Origin: Streptomyces sp. CoH27
Lineage (GTDB): Bacteria; Actinomycetota; Actinomycetes; Streptomycetales; Streptomycetaceae
Assembly (NCBI RefSeq): GCF_020181035.1
Contig: NZ_JAIQYY010000008.1
Coordinates: 116,801 to 180,800, forward strand
Direction of reading: 5' to 3'
DNA: 64,000 bases
Part shown: piece by piece, positions 1-8,213 of the stretch
Layout of the letters: each line of letters starts with the position of its first letter
Position numbering within the stretch: the first letter of the stretch is position 1
Notes under the pieces: generated by a model
The model's database searches: none
What the model saw: only the letters and a program-made list of their open reading frames with translations
What the model was told of the DNA's origin: nothing
Program-made: the position numbers and the translations under genes

Positions 1-1
1 T

Positions 2-523
2 GGCGTGCCGCAGATCGAGGTCGCCTTCGACATCGACGCCAACGGCATCATGCACGTCTCGGCGAAGGACCTGGGCACCGGCAAGGAACAGAAGATGACC
101 GTCACCGGCGGTTCCGCCCTGCCGAAGGACGACATCGACCGCATGGTCCGCGAGGCGGAGCAGCACGCGGAGGAGGACCGCAGGCGCCGGGAGGCGGCGG
201 AGACCCGCAACCAGGCCGAGCAGCTGGTCTACTCGACGGAGAAGCTGATCCATGACAACACCGACAAGATCCCGGCGGACGCGAAGAGCGAGACCGAGGC
301 GGCGCTGGCCGAGCTGAAGGAGAAGCTCAAGGGCGAGGACACCGCGGCGATCCGCCAGGCCATGGAGCGTGCGGCCGAGGCGGCTCAGAAGATCGGCACG
401 GCACTGTACGAGCAGTCGCGCGCCGAGCAGCCCACGGGCGCGCAGGCTCCGGGCGCCTCGGGATCGGACGACGAGGTGGTGGACGCCGAGATCGTCGACG
501 ACGAGAAGGGGGAGGCGGGCTGA
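2..523 (+). CDS. dnaK: Molecular chaperone DnaK (Hsp70), C-terminal fragment
   Basis: This is the C-terminal part of an Hsp70 chaperone, cut by the left window edge. The visible reading frame is open from the first bases, so the apparent GTG at position 5 is an internal codon (RG-VPQIEV) and not a start. The piece covers the end of the substrate-binding beta-sandwich ([20 protein letters not shown], then [10 protein letters not shown]) and the alpha-helical lid, and ends in an acidic [13 protein letters not shown] tail as is usual for bacterial DnaK. A grpE starts two bases after its stop, so the pair is one transcription unit. No dnaJ or hspR follows. Streptomyces usually also has a main dnaK-grpE-dnaJ-hspR operon, so this may be an accessory copy; that is inference. 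Confidence 0.95.
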   Translation, partial: GVPQIEVAFDIDANGIMHVSAKDLGTGKEQKMTVTGGSALPKDDIDRMVREAEQHAEEDRRRREAAETRNQAEQLVYSTEKLIHDNTDKIPADAKSETEAALAELKEKLKGEDTAAIRQAMERAAEAAQKIGTALYEQSRAEQPTGAQAPGASGSDDEVVDAEIVDDEKGEAG

Positions 524-525
524 CG

Positions 526-1092
526 ATGGACAACGGCCGGCTGCAGAACACCGACCCCGACCGGCTGCGGCGTCTGCTGGAGGAACGCACGGAGGACCTG
601 CAGCGGGTGAAGGCCGAGTACGACAACTACCGCAAGCGGGTGCGCCGGGACCGTATGGCCGTAGGTCAGATCGCCGTGGCGAACGTCCTGCGCGCCCTGC
701 TGCCCGTCCTGGACGCCGTCGACCGCACCTGCGCGCACGAGCCCATGACCCCGGGACTGAAGGAGATCACGGACACGCTCCGGACCCAGCTGGGACGCCT
801 GGGCCTGGAGGCGTTCGGCCAGGAAGGCGACCTCTTCGACCCCGCCCGGCACGAGGCTGTGGTCCATCACGTCTCCCCGAACACCGACCGGCTGATCTGC
901 ACGGAGATCCTGCGCCCCGGCTACCGGCTCGGTGACCAACTCCTGCGTCCGGCCCACGTCGAGGTCACCGGGCCGCCCCCGCCCGCGAGGAACCTGGCCG
1001 CGGGACGCGGCGAAGCACCCGCGACAACGCGGAACAAGCGGAACAAGAGGACGAAAAACCCACTCCCCCAGTCCGGCCCGCCGCGTGGATGA
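526..1092 (+). CDS. grpE: Nucleotide exchange factor GrpE
   Basis: GrpE dimers open the DnaK nucleotide-binding cleft to release ADP. The 188-residue product has the long N-terminal helix (RRLLEERTEDLQRVKAEYDN, about residues 12-31) and the compact beta domain with the family signature FDPARHEAVVHH near residue 105, continuing into GYRLGDQLLRPAHVEV. The start is the ATG two bases after the dnaK stop, so translation is probably coupled. The N-terminal acidic region common in Streptomyces GrpE is almost absent, and the last 40 residues form a basic Arg/Lys/Asn-rich tail. Both traits fit an accessory GrpE dedicated to the neighbouring DnaK (inference). Confidence 0.93.
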   Translation: MDNGRLQNTDPDRLRRLLEERTEDLQRVKAEYDNYRKRVRRDRMAVGQIAVANVLRALLPVLDAVDRTCAHEPMTPGLKEITDTLRTQLGRLGLEAFGQEGDLFDPARHEAVVHHVSPNTDRLICTEILRPGYRLGDQLLRPAHVEVTGPPPPARNLAAGRGEAPATTRNKRNKRTKNPLPQSGPPRG

Positions 1093-1282
1093 ATCGGGCG
1101 CCGTCGTCCCGGCGTGCCCGCCCCCGACCCCCGATCTGATCCGGCGGCCATTGCCCGAAGACGGACCTGCTCAGCAGCCCCATGCAGCGCGCTTGCAGTC
1201 GTGTCCACCGCTCGTCCACCGGACGAGGTCCGAGCCCCGCACACCGGCGGCGAGCCAGGGCCGAGCAAGGTTACGACAAGGC

Positions 1283-1320
1283 AAAAGCCCCAGGTCAGCA
1301 GCGCGCGACCTGGGGCTTTT
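1283..1320. terminator. Bidirectional rho-independent terminator
   Basis: A perfect 14-bp inverted repeat (AAAAGCCCCAGGTC, 1283-1296, against 1307-1320) encloses a 10-base loop. A T-run follows on the plus side and the complementary A-run gives one on the minus side. It lies just after the 3' end of the minus-strand tRNA-Thr and also faces the dnaK-grpE unit. Confidence 0.85.
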
Positions 1321-1324
1321 TCGG

Positions 1325-1398
1325 AGCCGCCTTCGGGATTCGAACCCGAGACCTACGCATTACGAGTGCGTTGCTCTGGCCATCTGAGCTAAGGCGGC
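1325..1398 (-). tRNA. tRNA-Thr (anticodon CGT)
   Basis: The minus strand folds into a complete cloverleaf of 74 bases. The acceptor stem is GCCGCCT/AGGCGGC, with D-stem GCTC/GAGC, anticodon stem ACGCA/TGCGT and T-arm TCGGG-TTCGAAT-CCCGA. The seven-base anticodon loop CTCGTAA gives anticodon CGT, reading ACG threonine codons. CCA is not encoded. A strong hairpin terminator follows directly. Confidence 0.96.
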
Positions 1399-1529
1399 GC
1401 GCCGTTCGCATTATGGTGCGATCGGCAACGTCGGTAAGTCTACACAGTTTTCCGGGGTGCTCTGACCATGCCCCGGAGAGGCGGGCTCCGGGGCCGGGCG
1501 CAGGGGCTGTGAGCAGGGCTTTCCCGGGG

Positions 1530-3143
1530 CTAGGAGCAGCGCTTGCCGACGCTTGGCGGGGTGCCGTTCAGCAGGTAGGTGTTGATCGCGGTGTCGATGC
1601 AGGTGCTGCCGCGCCCGTAGGCGGTGTGGCCGTCGCCGACGTAGGTCAGCAGGCGCGCCGAGGACAGCTGGCGGGACAGGGACTGGGCCCAGCGGTAGGG
1701 GGTCGCCGGGTCGCGGGTGGTGCCGACCACGACGATCGGGGCGGCGCCCTTCGCCTCGATGCGATGCGCCGAACCGGTGGCCCTCACCGGCCAGTACGTG
1801 CAGCTCAGCGCGGCCCAGGCCAGGTAGTCGCCGAAGACCGGGGACGCCTTCTCGAACGCGGGCAGGGCCCGCTCCACCTGCTCGGGGCCGGTGAAGGCGG
1901 GCGGCAGGTCCAGGCAGTTCACGGCGGCGTTGGCCATCATCAGGTTGCTGTAGCGGCCGCTCGCGTCACGTTCGTAGTAGCTGTCGGAGAGCGCGAGCAG
2001 GCCCGCGCCGTCGTGCTCCTTCATCGCCGAGGTCAGCGCCTCGCGCAGTTGCTCCCACTCCGCCTGGTCGTACATCGCCGCGATCACCCCGGTCGTGGCC
2101 AGCGACTCGCCAAGCTTGCGGCCGTCCGCGTCGCCCGTCGCGATCGGGTGCGCGTCCACCTCGCGGAAGAACGCCTTGAGGTGGTCGCCGACCTGCGCGG
2201 GCGTCGTGCCCCTGCCGCCGAGCGGGCAGTCGGCGCGCCGTACGCAGTCCTTCGCGAACGCCTGGAACGCCGTCTCGAAGCCGGAAGTCTGGTCCAGGTT
2301 CAGCGTGCGGGCGTCGATGGAGGGGTCCATCGCGCCGTCCAGGACCATCCGGCCGACCCGGTCGGGAAACAGGCCCGCGTACGTCGCGCCGAGGAACGTG
2401 CCGTACGACGCCCCCACATAGTTCAGTTTCCGATCACCCAGCACCGCCCGCAGGATGTCCATGTCCCGCGCCGCCTCGACGGTGGAGACATGCCGCAGCA
2501 GCCGCGCCGAGTGCGCCCCGCAGCTCTCGTCGAACGTCTTGTCCGCCGCGACCAGCGCGTTCCGCTCCTGCTGATCGTCGGGCGTCATGTCCGTCTGCGT
2601 GTACATGTCCATCTGCCGGCCGTCGAGGCACTCCACAGGCTCGCTGCGGGCGACGCCCCGCGGATCCATCGCGACCATGTCGTAGCGGGCGCGGACATCC
2701 GCCGGATAGCCGACGCCCGCGTAACTCTGCAGGTAATCGACCGCCGAGCCGCCCGGACCGCCCGGGTTGACCAGCAGCGAACCGATCGGCTGGCCCGTAC
2801 CGGTGGCCTTCTTGCGGGCGACGGCGAGCCGGACGTCGCCCGCGCCGGGCTTGCCGTAGTCCAGCGGGGCCGTCATCGTCGCGCACTGGAAACCGGGGGT
2901 GCCGCAGCTGCGCCAGCGCAACCGCTGGGTGTAGTACGACGACAATGCCGACGGTGTCGACCGCGGCAACGCGGCCAGGGCCGCCTCCGCCGTGTCTCCG
3001 GCCGAGGTGGTCGAGCTCCCGGGAGAGCAGGCGGACACGAGCAGGGCGGCGGCCGCGAGAAGGCCGGCGGTGAGGCGGGCCGTCGCCCGGGGGCGGGCGC
3101 CCCGGGTCCGGCGGGGGGATGGCAGGGATGGCCTGGTGTACAT
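1530..3143 (-). CDS. Secreted alpha/beta-hydrolase lipoprotein, Tap/SlpD-like tripeptidyl aminopeptidase family
   Basis: This exported serine peptidase probably releases short peptides from the N-terminus of extracellular substrates. The 537-residue protein has an Arg-rich N-region, a hydrophobic stretch and a lipobox LVSAC near residue 39, so it should be lipid-anchored. The oxyanion motif GGPGG lies near residue 130 and the nucleophile elbow GASYG near residue 245. The C-terminal TAP-like domain supplies the acid (TTRDPATPY) and the histidine (GDGHTAYGRG). Cys-containing segments (SCGAH, NCLDLP, SCTYWP) suggest disulfides outside the cell. Length and layout match Streptomyces Tap and mycelium-associated SlpD/SlpE proteinases. 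The exact substrate cannot be read from sequence. Confidence 0.9.
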   Translation of the reverse strand: MYTRPSLPSPRRTRGARPRATARLTAGLLAAAALLVSACSPGSSTTSAGDTAEAALAALPRSTPSALSSYYTQRLRWRSCGTPGFQCATMTAPLDYGKPGAGDVRLAVARKKATGTGQPIGSLLVNPGGPGGSAVDYLQSYAGVGYPADVRARYDMVAMDPRGVARSEPVECLDGRQMDMYTQTDMTPDDQQERNALVAADKTFDESCGAHSARLLRHVSTVEAARDMDILRAVLGDRKLNYVGASYGTFLGATYAGLFPDRVGRMVLDGAMDPSIDARTLNLDQTSGFETAFQAFAKDCVRRADCPLGGRGTTPAQVGDHLKAFFREVDAHPIATGDADGRKLGESLATTGVIAAMYDQAEWEQLREALTSAMKEHDGAGLLALSDSYYERDASGRYSNLMMANAAVNCLDLPPAFTGPEQVERALPAFEKASPVFGDYLAWAALSCTYWPVRATGSAHRIEAKGAAPIVVVGTTRDPATPYRWAQSLSRQLSSARLLTYVGDGHTAYGRGSTCIDTAINTYLLNGTPPSVGKRCS

Positions 3144-3243
3144 CAGGCGAGCGTAACGTTGTGCGATGAGTTGAGTACGGTGCGTGGGCGATGATGTGCT
3201 CGTACGAGGGACACCGGTGGGGGTGTGGCGCCTTGGAGACTCC

Positions 3244-4449
3244 TCACCCCGCCCGCAGTGCCATCGTCATCGCCTCCACCGCCAGCAGTGGGGCCACATT
3301 GCGGTCCAGGGCCTCGCGGCAGGCGGCGATGGCCTCGATGCGGCGGAGGGTGGACTCGGGGCTGCTGCCGCGGGCGAGGCGGTCCAGGGCGTCCTCGGCG
3401 TCCGCGTTAGCGATCGCCACGCGGGAGCCGAGCTGGAGGGCGAGGACGTCGCGGTAGAACGCGGTGAGGTCGCCGAGGGCGATGTCGAGGCTGTCGCGCT
3501 GCGTGCGGGTTCTGCGGCGCTTCTGCATGTCCTCCAGGTCTTTCATCACACCCGCCGTACCGCGCGGCAGCCGGCCTCCCTGGACCGCGCCCAGCGCCGC
3601 CTTCAGCTCCTCGGTCTCCTTGCCGTCCATCTCCTCGGCGAGCTGCTTGGCGTCCTCGGCCGCCGCGTCGACCAGCTCCTGGGCCGCCTTGAGACAGGCG
3701 CCGACCTCGTCGAGGCGCAGGGGCAGCTTCAGCACGGCGGCGCGGCGCTCACGGGCCGCCGGGTCCGTGGCCAGGCGGCGGGCGCGGTCGACGTGGCCCT
3801 GGGTGGCCCGGGCGGCGGCGGCCGCGACCGGGGGCTCGACGCCGTCGCGCCGTACGAGCATGTCGGCGACCGCGTCGACGGACGGCGTACGCAGGTTCAG
3901 GTGGCGGCAGCGGGAGCGGATCGTCGGCAGGACGTCCTCGATGGAGGGGGCGCACAGCAGCCAGACCGTGCGCGGGGCGGGCTCCTCGACGGCCTTGAGG
4001 ACGGCGTTGGCGGACTTCTCGTTCAGCCGCTCGGCGTCCTCGACCAGGATGATCTGCCAGCGGCCGTTCGCCGGCGAGGTGAACGACTTGCGGACCGTGT
4101 CCCGCATGTCCTTGACCAGGATCTCGGCGCCGACCGCGGCCACCGTGGCGACGTCCGCGTGCGTGCCGAGCAGCGCGGTGTGGCAGCCGTCGCAGAAGCC
4201 GCAGCCGGGGGAGCCGCCGAGGGCGCGGTCGGGGCTCACGCACTGCAGGGCCGCGGCGAAGGCCCTCGCCACCTGGTTCCGGCCCGCGCCGGGCGGGCCC
4301 GTGAACAGCCAGGCGTGGGTCATCTTCGACGTCTCGGGCAGCGGCTGGTCCGCCGCGGCGGCGGTGACGAGGGCGTCGGCGTCCCGCGCGGCGGCGTCGA
4401 GCACCGCGCTCACCTTCTCCTGCCCGACGAGGTCGTCCCATACGGTCAT
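3244..4449 (-). CDS. holB: DNA polymerase III delta' subunit (clamp loader)
   Basis: This is the delta' subunit of the clamp-loader complex that opens the beta sliding clamp. The 401-residue protein begins with WDDLVGQEKV, typical of AAA+ clamp-loader subunits, and has a Walker-A-like loop GPPGAGRNQ in which the usual GK(S/T) is replaced by GRN. Loss of nucleotide binding is common in delta'. A four-cysteine zinc module follows (Cys-X8-12-CGFCDGC, about residues 70-90), then the SRC arginine-finger motif (IRSRCRHLNL). The start ATG lies after an AAGGGCGG sequence. It sits downstream of the tmk fusion, as in other actinobacteria where the two replication genes travel together. Confidence 0.93.
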   Translation of the reverse strand: MTVWDDLVGQEKVSAVLDAAARDADALVTAAAADQPLPETSKMTHAWLFTGPPGAGRNQVARAFAAALQCVSPDRALGGSPGCGFCDGCHTALLGTHADVATVAAVGAEILVKDMRDTVRKSFTSPANGRWQIILVEDAERLNEKSANAVLKAVEEPAPRTVWLLCAPSIEDVLPTIRSRCRHLNLRTPSVDAVADMLVRRDGVEPPVAAAAARATQGHVDRARRLATDPAARERRAAVLKLPLRLDEVGACLKAAQELVDAAAEDAKQLAEEMDGKETEELKAALGAVQGGRLPRGTAGVMKDLEDMQKRRRTRTQRDSLDIALGDLTAFYRDVLALQLGSRVAIANADAEDALDRLARGSSPESTLRRIEAIAACREALDRNVAPLLAVEAMTMALRAG

Positions 4450-4664
4450 GGGTCACACCGCCCTTTCGTCACACTTCGCGTTCCTGCCCTCCATTGTGGG
4501 GGCGGGCACTGACAGCGCCGTCCGAGAGCCGTCACCGACGGCCGGAAAGGCAGGGAAAAGCAGCGAAAGGCGAGGGCGGCGCCGGTCGTCCTCCGACCCG
4601 CACCGCCCTGTGCTCCGCCGCCCAGCAGGGGCGCGCACTCGCCGTACCCCGCAGGCACCTGCCG

Positions 4665-7600
4665 TCAGCCGCGCCGCCCCCGGCCCCTGCGGCCCTGCTC
4701 CTCGTCCTGGTCGCCGTAGTCCCGCTCGTCGTACGACCCCAGCAGTTCGTCCGCCAGCGACGGCAGGTCGTCCAGCGGGGTCTCCTCGGCCCAGTCGGGG
4801 CGCGGCCGGCGCCGCGGGGTGCCGTCGGCGCCGAGCTGGGGCATCTCGCGGGTGCGGTCCTCGGAGCCGTCGGGGCGCGCGGCCGGGCGCTCGTCCCGGA
4901 AGAAGCCGGACGGCACCCGGTCCGCCGGGGCGTCCCCCGGCACGGGCGGTACGTCGCCTCGTACGGGCGGCACGTCACCCCGGACGGGCGGCAGTACGGC
5001 CGTCTCGTCGGCCGCGCCCGGAGGCACCGGCGGCAGTACGGCCGTCTCCTCGGGGGAGATCTGCGGCAGGACCGCCGTTTCGTCCGCCGTGCCCGGAACC
5101 ACCGGAGACTGCGGCAGCTCGGCCGTCACCTCGGCGTCGGGGCCGGACCCGGGCTCGCGCGCGGGACGGGCGTCCCGCGCGGACGTCTCCGCCCGCCCAT
5201 CGGTTTCCCGAGCCTCCTCGTCGGCCCCGGCGCCGTCCTCGCGTACCGGACGCAGGACGGCCGTCTGCTCGGCGTCCCGCTCGTCCTTCCCGAGCGACAC
5301 GACCGGCGTCGGGACGGTCTCCTCGGTGCTGCGCGGGTCCGGCGACACGACCGGGGTGGGGACCGTCGACGCCTCGGGCAGGACACCCGGCGCGGCCGGC
5401 AGGGGGGTGCTGGACCGGCGGGCCGCCGTGTCGGCCGCCGCCGCGGCCTCGGCCGCCTGCCGCCGGGCCTCCTCGGCACGCAGCAGCGCCTCCTCGGCCT
5501 TGCGCTGCTTCTCCAGCCGACGCGCCTCCTCCTCGGCACGCAGCCGGGCCTGCCGGGCCTCCTCCTCGGCGCGCAGCCGGGCCTCCTCCTCGGCCTGCCT
5601 GCGGCGCCGCTCCTCCTCGGCCCTGCGGCGGGCCTCCTCCTCGGCGCGGGCCTTCTCCTCGGCGAGCAGCCGCTGCCGCTCCTCCTCGGCGCGCCGGGCG
5701 GCCTCCTCGGCCCGCTGCCGGGCCTCCTCCGCCTGCCGTTCGGCCTCGCGGCGCTGCGCCTCCTCCAGCTCGCGGCGCTTGCGCTCCTCCTCCTCGGCAC
5801 GGAGCTTGGCGAGCTGCTCCTGGCGCTCGCGCTCCAGGCGCTCCTCCTCGGCCTTGCGGGCGGCCTCTTCCTCGGCCTTGCGGCGGGCCTCCTCCTCGGC
5901 CTTCTTCCGCGCCTCCTCCTGGGCCTTGATCTCGGCCTCGGACAGCGGCAGCACGGTGTCGAGCCGGTGCCGGATCACCGTGGTGACGGCCTCGGGCTCC
6001 TGGCCGGCGTCCACCACCAGGTAGCGGCCGGGGTCGGCGGCGGCCAGCGTGAGGAAACCGGACCGCACGCGCGCGTGGAACTCCGCCGGCTCCGACTCCA
6101 GCCGGTCCGGCGCCTCCGTGAACCGCTCCCGGGCGGTCTCCGGGGAGACGTCGAGCAGGACGGTGAGGTGCGGGACGAGTCCATTGGTCGCCCAGCGGTT
6201 GATGCGGGCGATCTCGGTCGGGGACAGGTCGCGGCCGGCGCCCTGGTAGGCGACGGACGAGTCGATGTAGCGGTCGGAGATGACGACCGCGCCGCGCTCC
6301 AGGGCGGGGCGTACGACGGTGTCGACGTGCTCGGCACGGTCGGCGGCGTACAGCAGCGCCTCCGCGCGGTGCGACAGGCCTGCCGAGGACACGTCCAGCA
6401 GGATCGAGCGCAGCCGCTTGCCGACGGGCGTGGCGCCGGGCTCGCGGGTGAGCACGACCTCGTGGCCCTTGGCCCGGATCCACTCGGCGAGGGCCTCGGC
6501 CTGGGTGGACTTGCCGGCGCCGTCGCCGCCCTCCAGGGCGATGAAGAAGCCGGTCCCGGCCGGGGCCTCGACGGGGTCGTCGCCGCCGAGCAGCGCGTCC
6601 TTGAGGTCCTGGCGCAGCGGGATGCCGGAACGGTCGTCGACCTTGGCGAGCACCAGCGCGGCCACCGGCAGCAGCAGCGCGCCGACCAGCATCAGCGTGA
6701 AGGAGGCGCCGCCGTGCGCGAAGACGAACCGGCCGTTCTCCAGGCGGTGCCGGCCGATGAGCCCGGCGACCACGGGCGCGATCAGGACGCCGAGCGCTAT
6801 GCAGACGCGGACCACCGCGTGCAGATGCTCGGTGACGCGCGCGCGGCGGAAGTCCTCGGTCTCCTGGTCGAGCAGGGCGTGCCCGGTGTTCGCGGCCACG
6901 CCCGCGGTGACACCGGCGATCGTGACGATCAGCAGCACCGTGGTGACGTCCGGGACCAGGCCCGCGGCCAGCAGGGCGATGCCGGTGAAGGCGATCGCGA
7001 GGGCGAGGAGCCTGCGGCGCGAGAGCGAGGGCAGCAGCGCGGGAGCCGTACGGATGCCGACGGCGACGCCGCCGGTCAGGCCGAGGACCAGCAGGCCGTA
7101 CAGGACCGGGCCGCCGCCCAGGTCGGCGGCGTGCAGCACGCACACCGAGACGGCGGCGGCGATCGCGCCCGCGACGGCGGCGCAGGCCGGGACGAGCAGC
7201 GGGATGGCGCCCGTACGGCCCTTGTCCACGCCGGTGCCGGTGCGCGGGCGGCGCAGGCCCTCCAGCGGGGACCGCGCGCGCGGGGTGCGCACGGCGGGCA
7301 GTTCGAGAGAGGTCAGCACGGACAGGGAGGCGGCGAACAGGCCCGCCGCGACATACGACCCGAGGGCCGCGTGGTGCTGGTCGAACCAGGCCACGCCGGT
7401 GCCCAGCAGGTTGTTGAGCAGCCCGGCGACGACCAGCGCTGCGGCGGCCAACGGGACGGCCAGGAAGCTGGTGCGCAGCGAAAGGCGGCGCAGGGCGTCC
7501 ATGTGGTCCGGCAGCGGCCGTACGGTGGCGCCTTCCGGGGGCGGGCCGGGCAGCAGGGCGGGGGCCGCGCTTTCCCGGCACACCGTCCACAGGCGCTCGG

Positions 7601-8075
7601 CGACGCCGGTGACGAAGGCGGTGACGAGCAGGACCGCCAGGGCGTTGTCCGGCGTCCAGTCGATCCACAGGGGCGCGACGATCAGCAGCAGGGCGCGCAG
7701 GGCGTCGGCGCCGACCATGGTCCAGCGCCGGTCGAGCGGGCCTTCCTGGGCGGTGAGCGAGGTCAGCGGGCCGAGCAGGACGGCGCCGAAGAGCAGCGTG
7801 GCGAGCACACGCACCGCGAAGACCGTCGCCACTGCGAACGCCACGCCCCGGTACCCGCCGCCGAAGGAGCCCTGGGCAATCGCCGCCTGCAGGACGAGGA
7901 CGACCAGGACGAGGAGGGCGAGGGCATCGCCGGCACCGCCCACCAGGTGCGCGCTCCACAGGCGCCGCAGCTCCGGGCGGCGCAGCAGGGAGCGGACGGC
8001 GCGCTCGCGGGAGTCCGCGACCAGGGCGTCGTCCGGGGCTGTGGTGGGGGCCGTTGGCTGCTCGGCTCGCGTCAT
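4665..8075 (-). CDS. tmk: Membrane-anchored thymidylate kinase fusion (MFS-like domain + dTMP kinase + coiled coil + disordered tail)
   Basis: The enzyme phosphorylates dTMP to dTDP for DNA synthesis, but here as part of a 1136-residue fusion. Residues 1 to about 490 carry roughly twelve hydrophobic segments resembling an MFS-type membrane domain. The kinase domain at about 505-715 is complete, with P-loop LEGGDGAGKST, the TREPG motif and DRYIDSSVAYQGAGR. Residues 720-890 are an uninterrupted Glu/Arg/Ala coiled coil. The last 230 residues are Pro/Thr/Asp-rich with repeated ETAVLP-type and TVPTPVVS motifs and an Arg/Gly-rich end. The ATG has no ribosome-binding site but lies six bases after TAGGCT, a leaderless promoter layout. 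The kinase assignment is firm; the role of the other parts is unknown. Confidence 0.92.
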   Translation of the reverse strand: MTRAEQPTAPTTAPDDALVADSRERAVRSLLRRPELRRLWSAHLVGGAGDALALLVLVVLVLQAAIAQGSFGGGYRGVAFAVATVFAVRVLATLLFGAVLLGPLTSLTAQEGPLDRRWTMVGADALRALLLIVAPLWIDWTPDNALAVLLVTAFVTGVAERLWTVCRESAAPALLPGPPPEGATVRPLPDHMDALRRLSLRTSFLAVPLAAAALVVAGLLNNLLGTGVAWFDQHHAALGSYVAAGLFAASLSVLTSLELPAVRTPRARSPLEGLRRPRTGTGVDKGRTGAIPLLVPACAAVAGAIAAAVSVCVLHAADLGGGPVLYGLLVLGLTGGVAVGIRTAPALLPSLSRRRLLALAIAFTGIALLAAGLVPDVTTVLLIVTIAGVTAGVAANTGHALLDQETEDFRRARVTEHLHAVVRVCIALGVLIAPVVAGLIGRHRLENGRFVFAHGGASFTLMLVGALLLPVAALVLAKVDDRSGIPLRQDLKDALLGGDDPVEAPAGTGFFIALEGGDGAGKSTQAEALAEWIRAKGHEVVLTREPGATPVGKRLRSILLDVSSAGLSHRAEALLYAADRAEHVDTVVRPALERGAVVISDRYIDSSVAYQGAGRDLSPTEIARINRWATNGLVPHLTVLLDVSPETARERFTEAPDRLESEPAEFHARVRSGFLTLAAADPGRYLVVDAGQEPEAVTTVIRHRLDTVLPLSEAEIKAQEEARKKAEEEARRKAEEEAARKAEEERLERERQEQLAKLRAEEEERKRRELEEAQRREAERQAEEARQRAEEAARRAEEERQRLLAEEKARAEEEARRRAEEERRRRQAEEEARLRAEEEARQARLRAEEEARRLEKQRKAEEALLRAEEARRQAAEAAAAADTAARRSSTPLPAAPGVLPEASTVPTPVVSPDPRSTEETVPTPVVSLGKDERDAEQTAVLRPVREDGAGADEEARETDGRAETSARDARPAREPGSGPDAEVTAELPQSPVVPGTADETAVLPQISPEETAVLPPVPPGAADETAVLPPVRGDVPPVRGDVPPVPGDAPADRVPSGFFRDERPAARPDGSEDRTREMPQLGADGTPRRRPRPDWAEETPLDDLPSLADELLGSYDERDYGDQDEEQGRRGRGRRG

Positions 8076-8213
8076 GCGTTCAGCCTATCGGCAGCCACCG
8101 ACAGCACACGTCGCTCTCCTGGCATGCGCACGCCCCGACACCAAAGTGATGCCGAGGCGTGTGCGTTGCGAAGCCGAACAGGAGCGCGAAGAACTCGGTC
8201 CTCCGCGCCGGAA

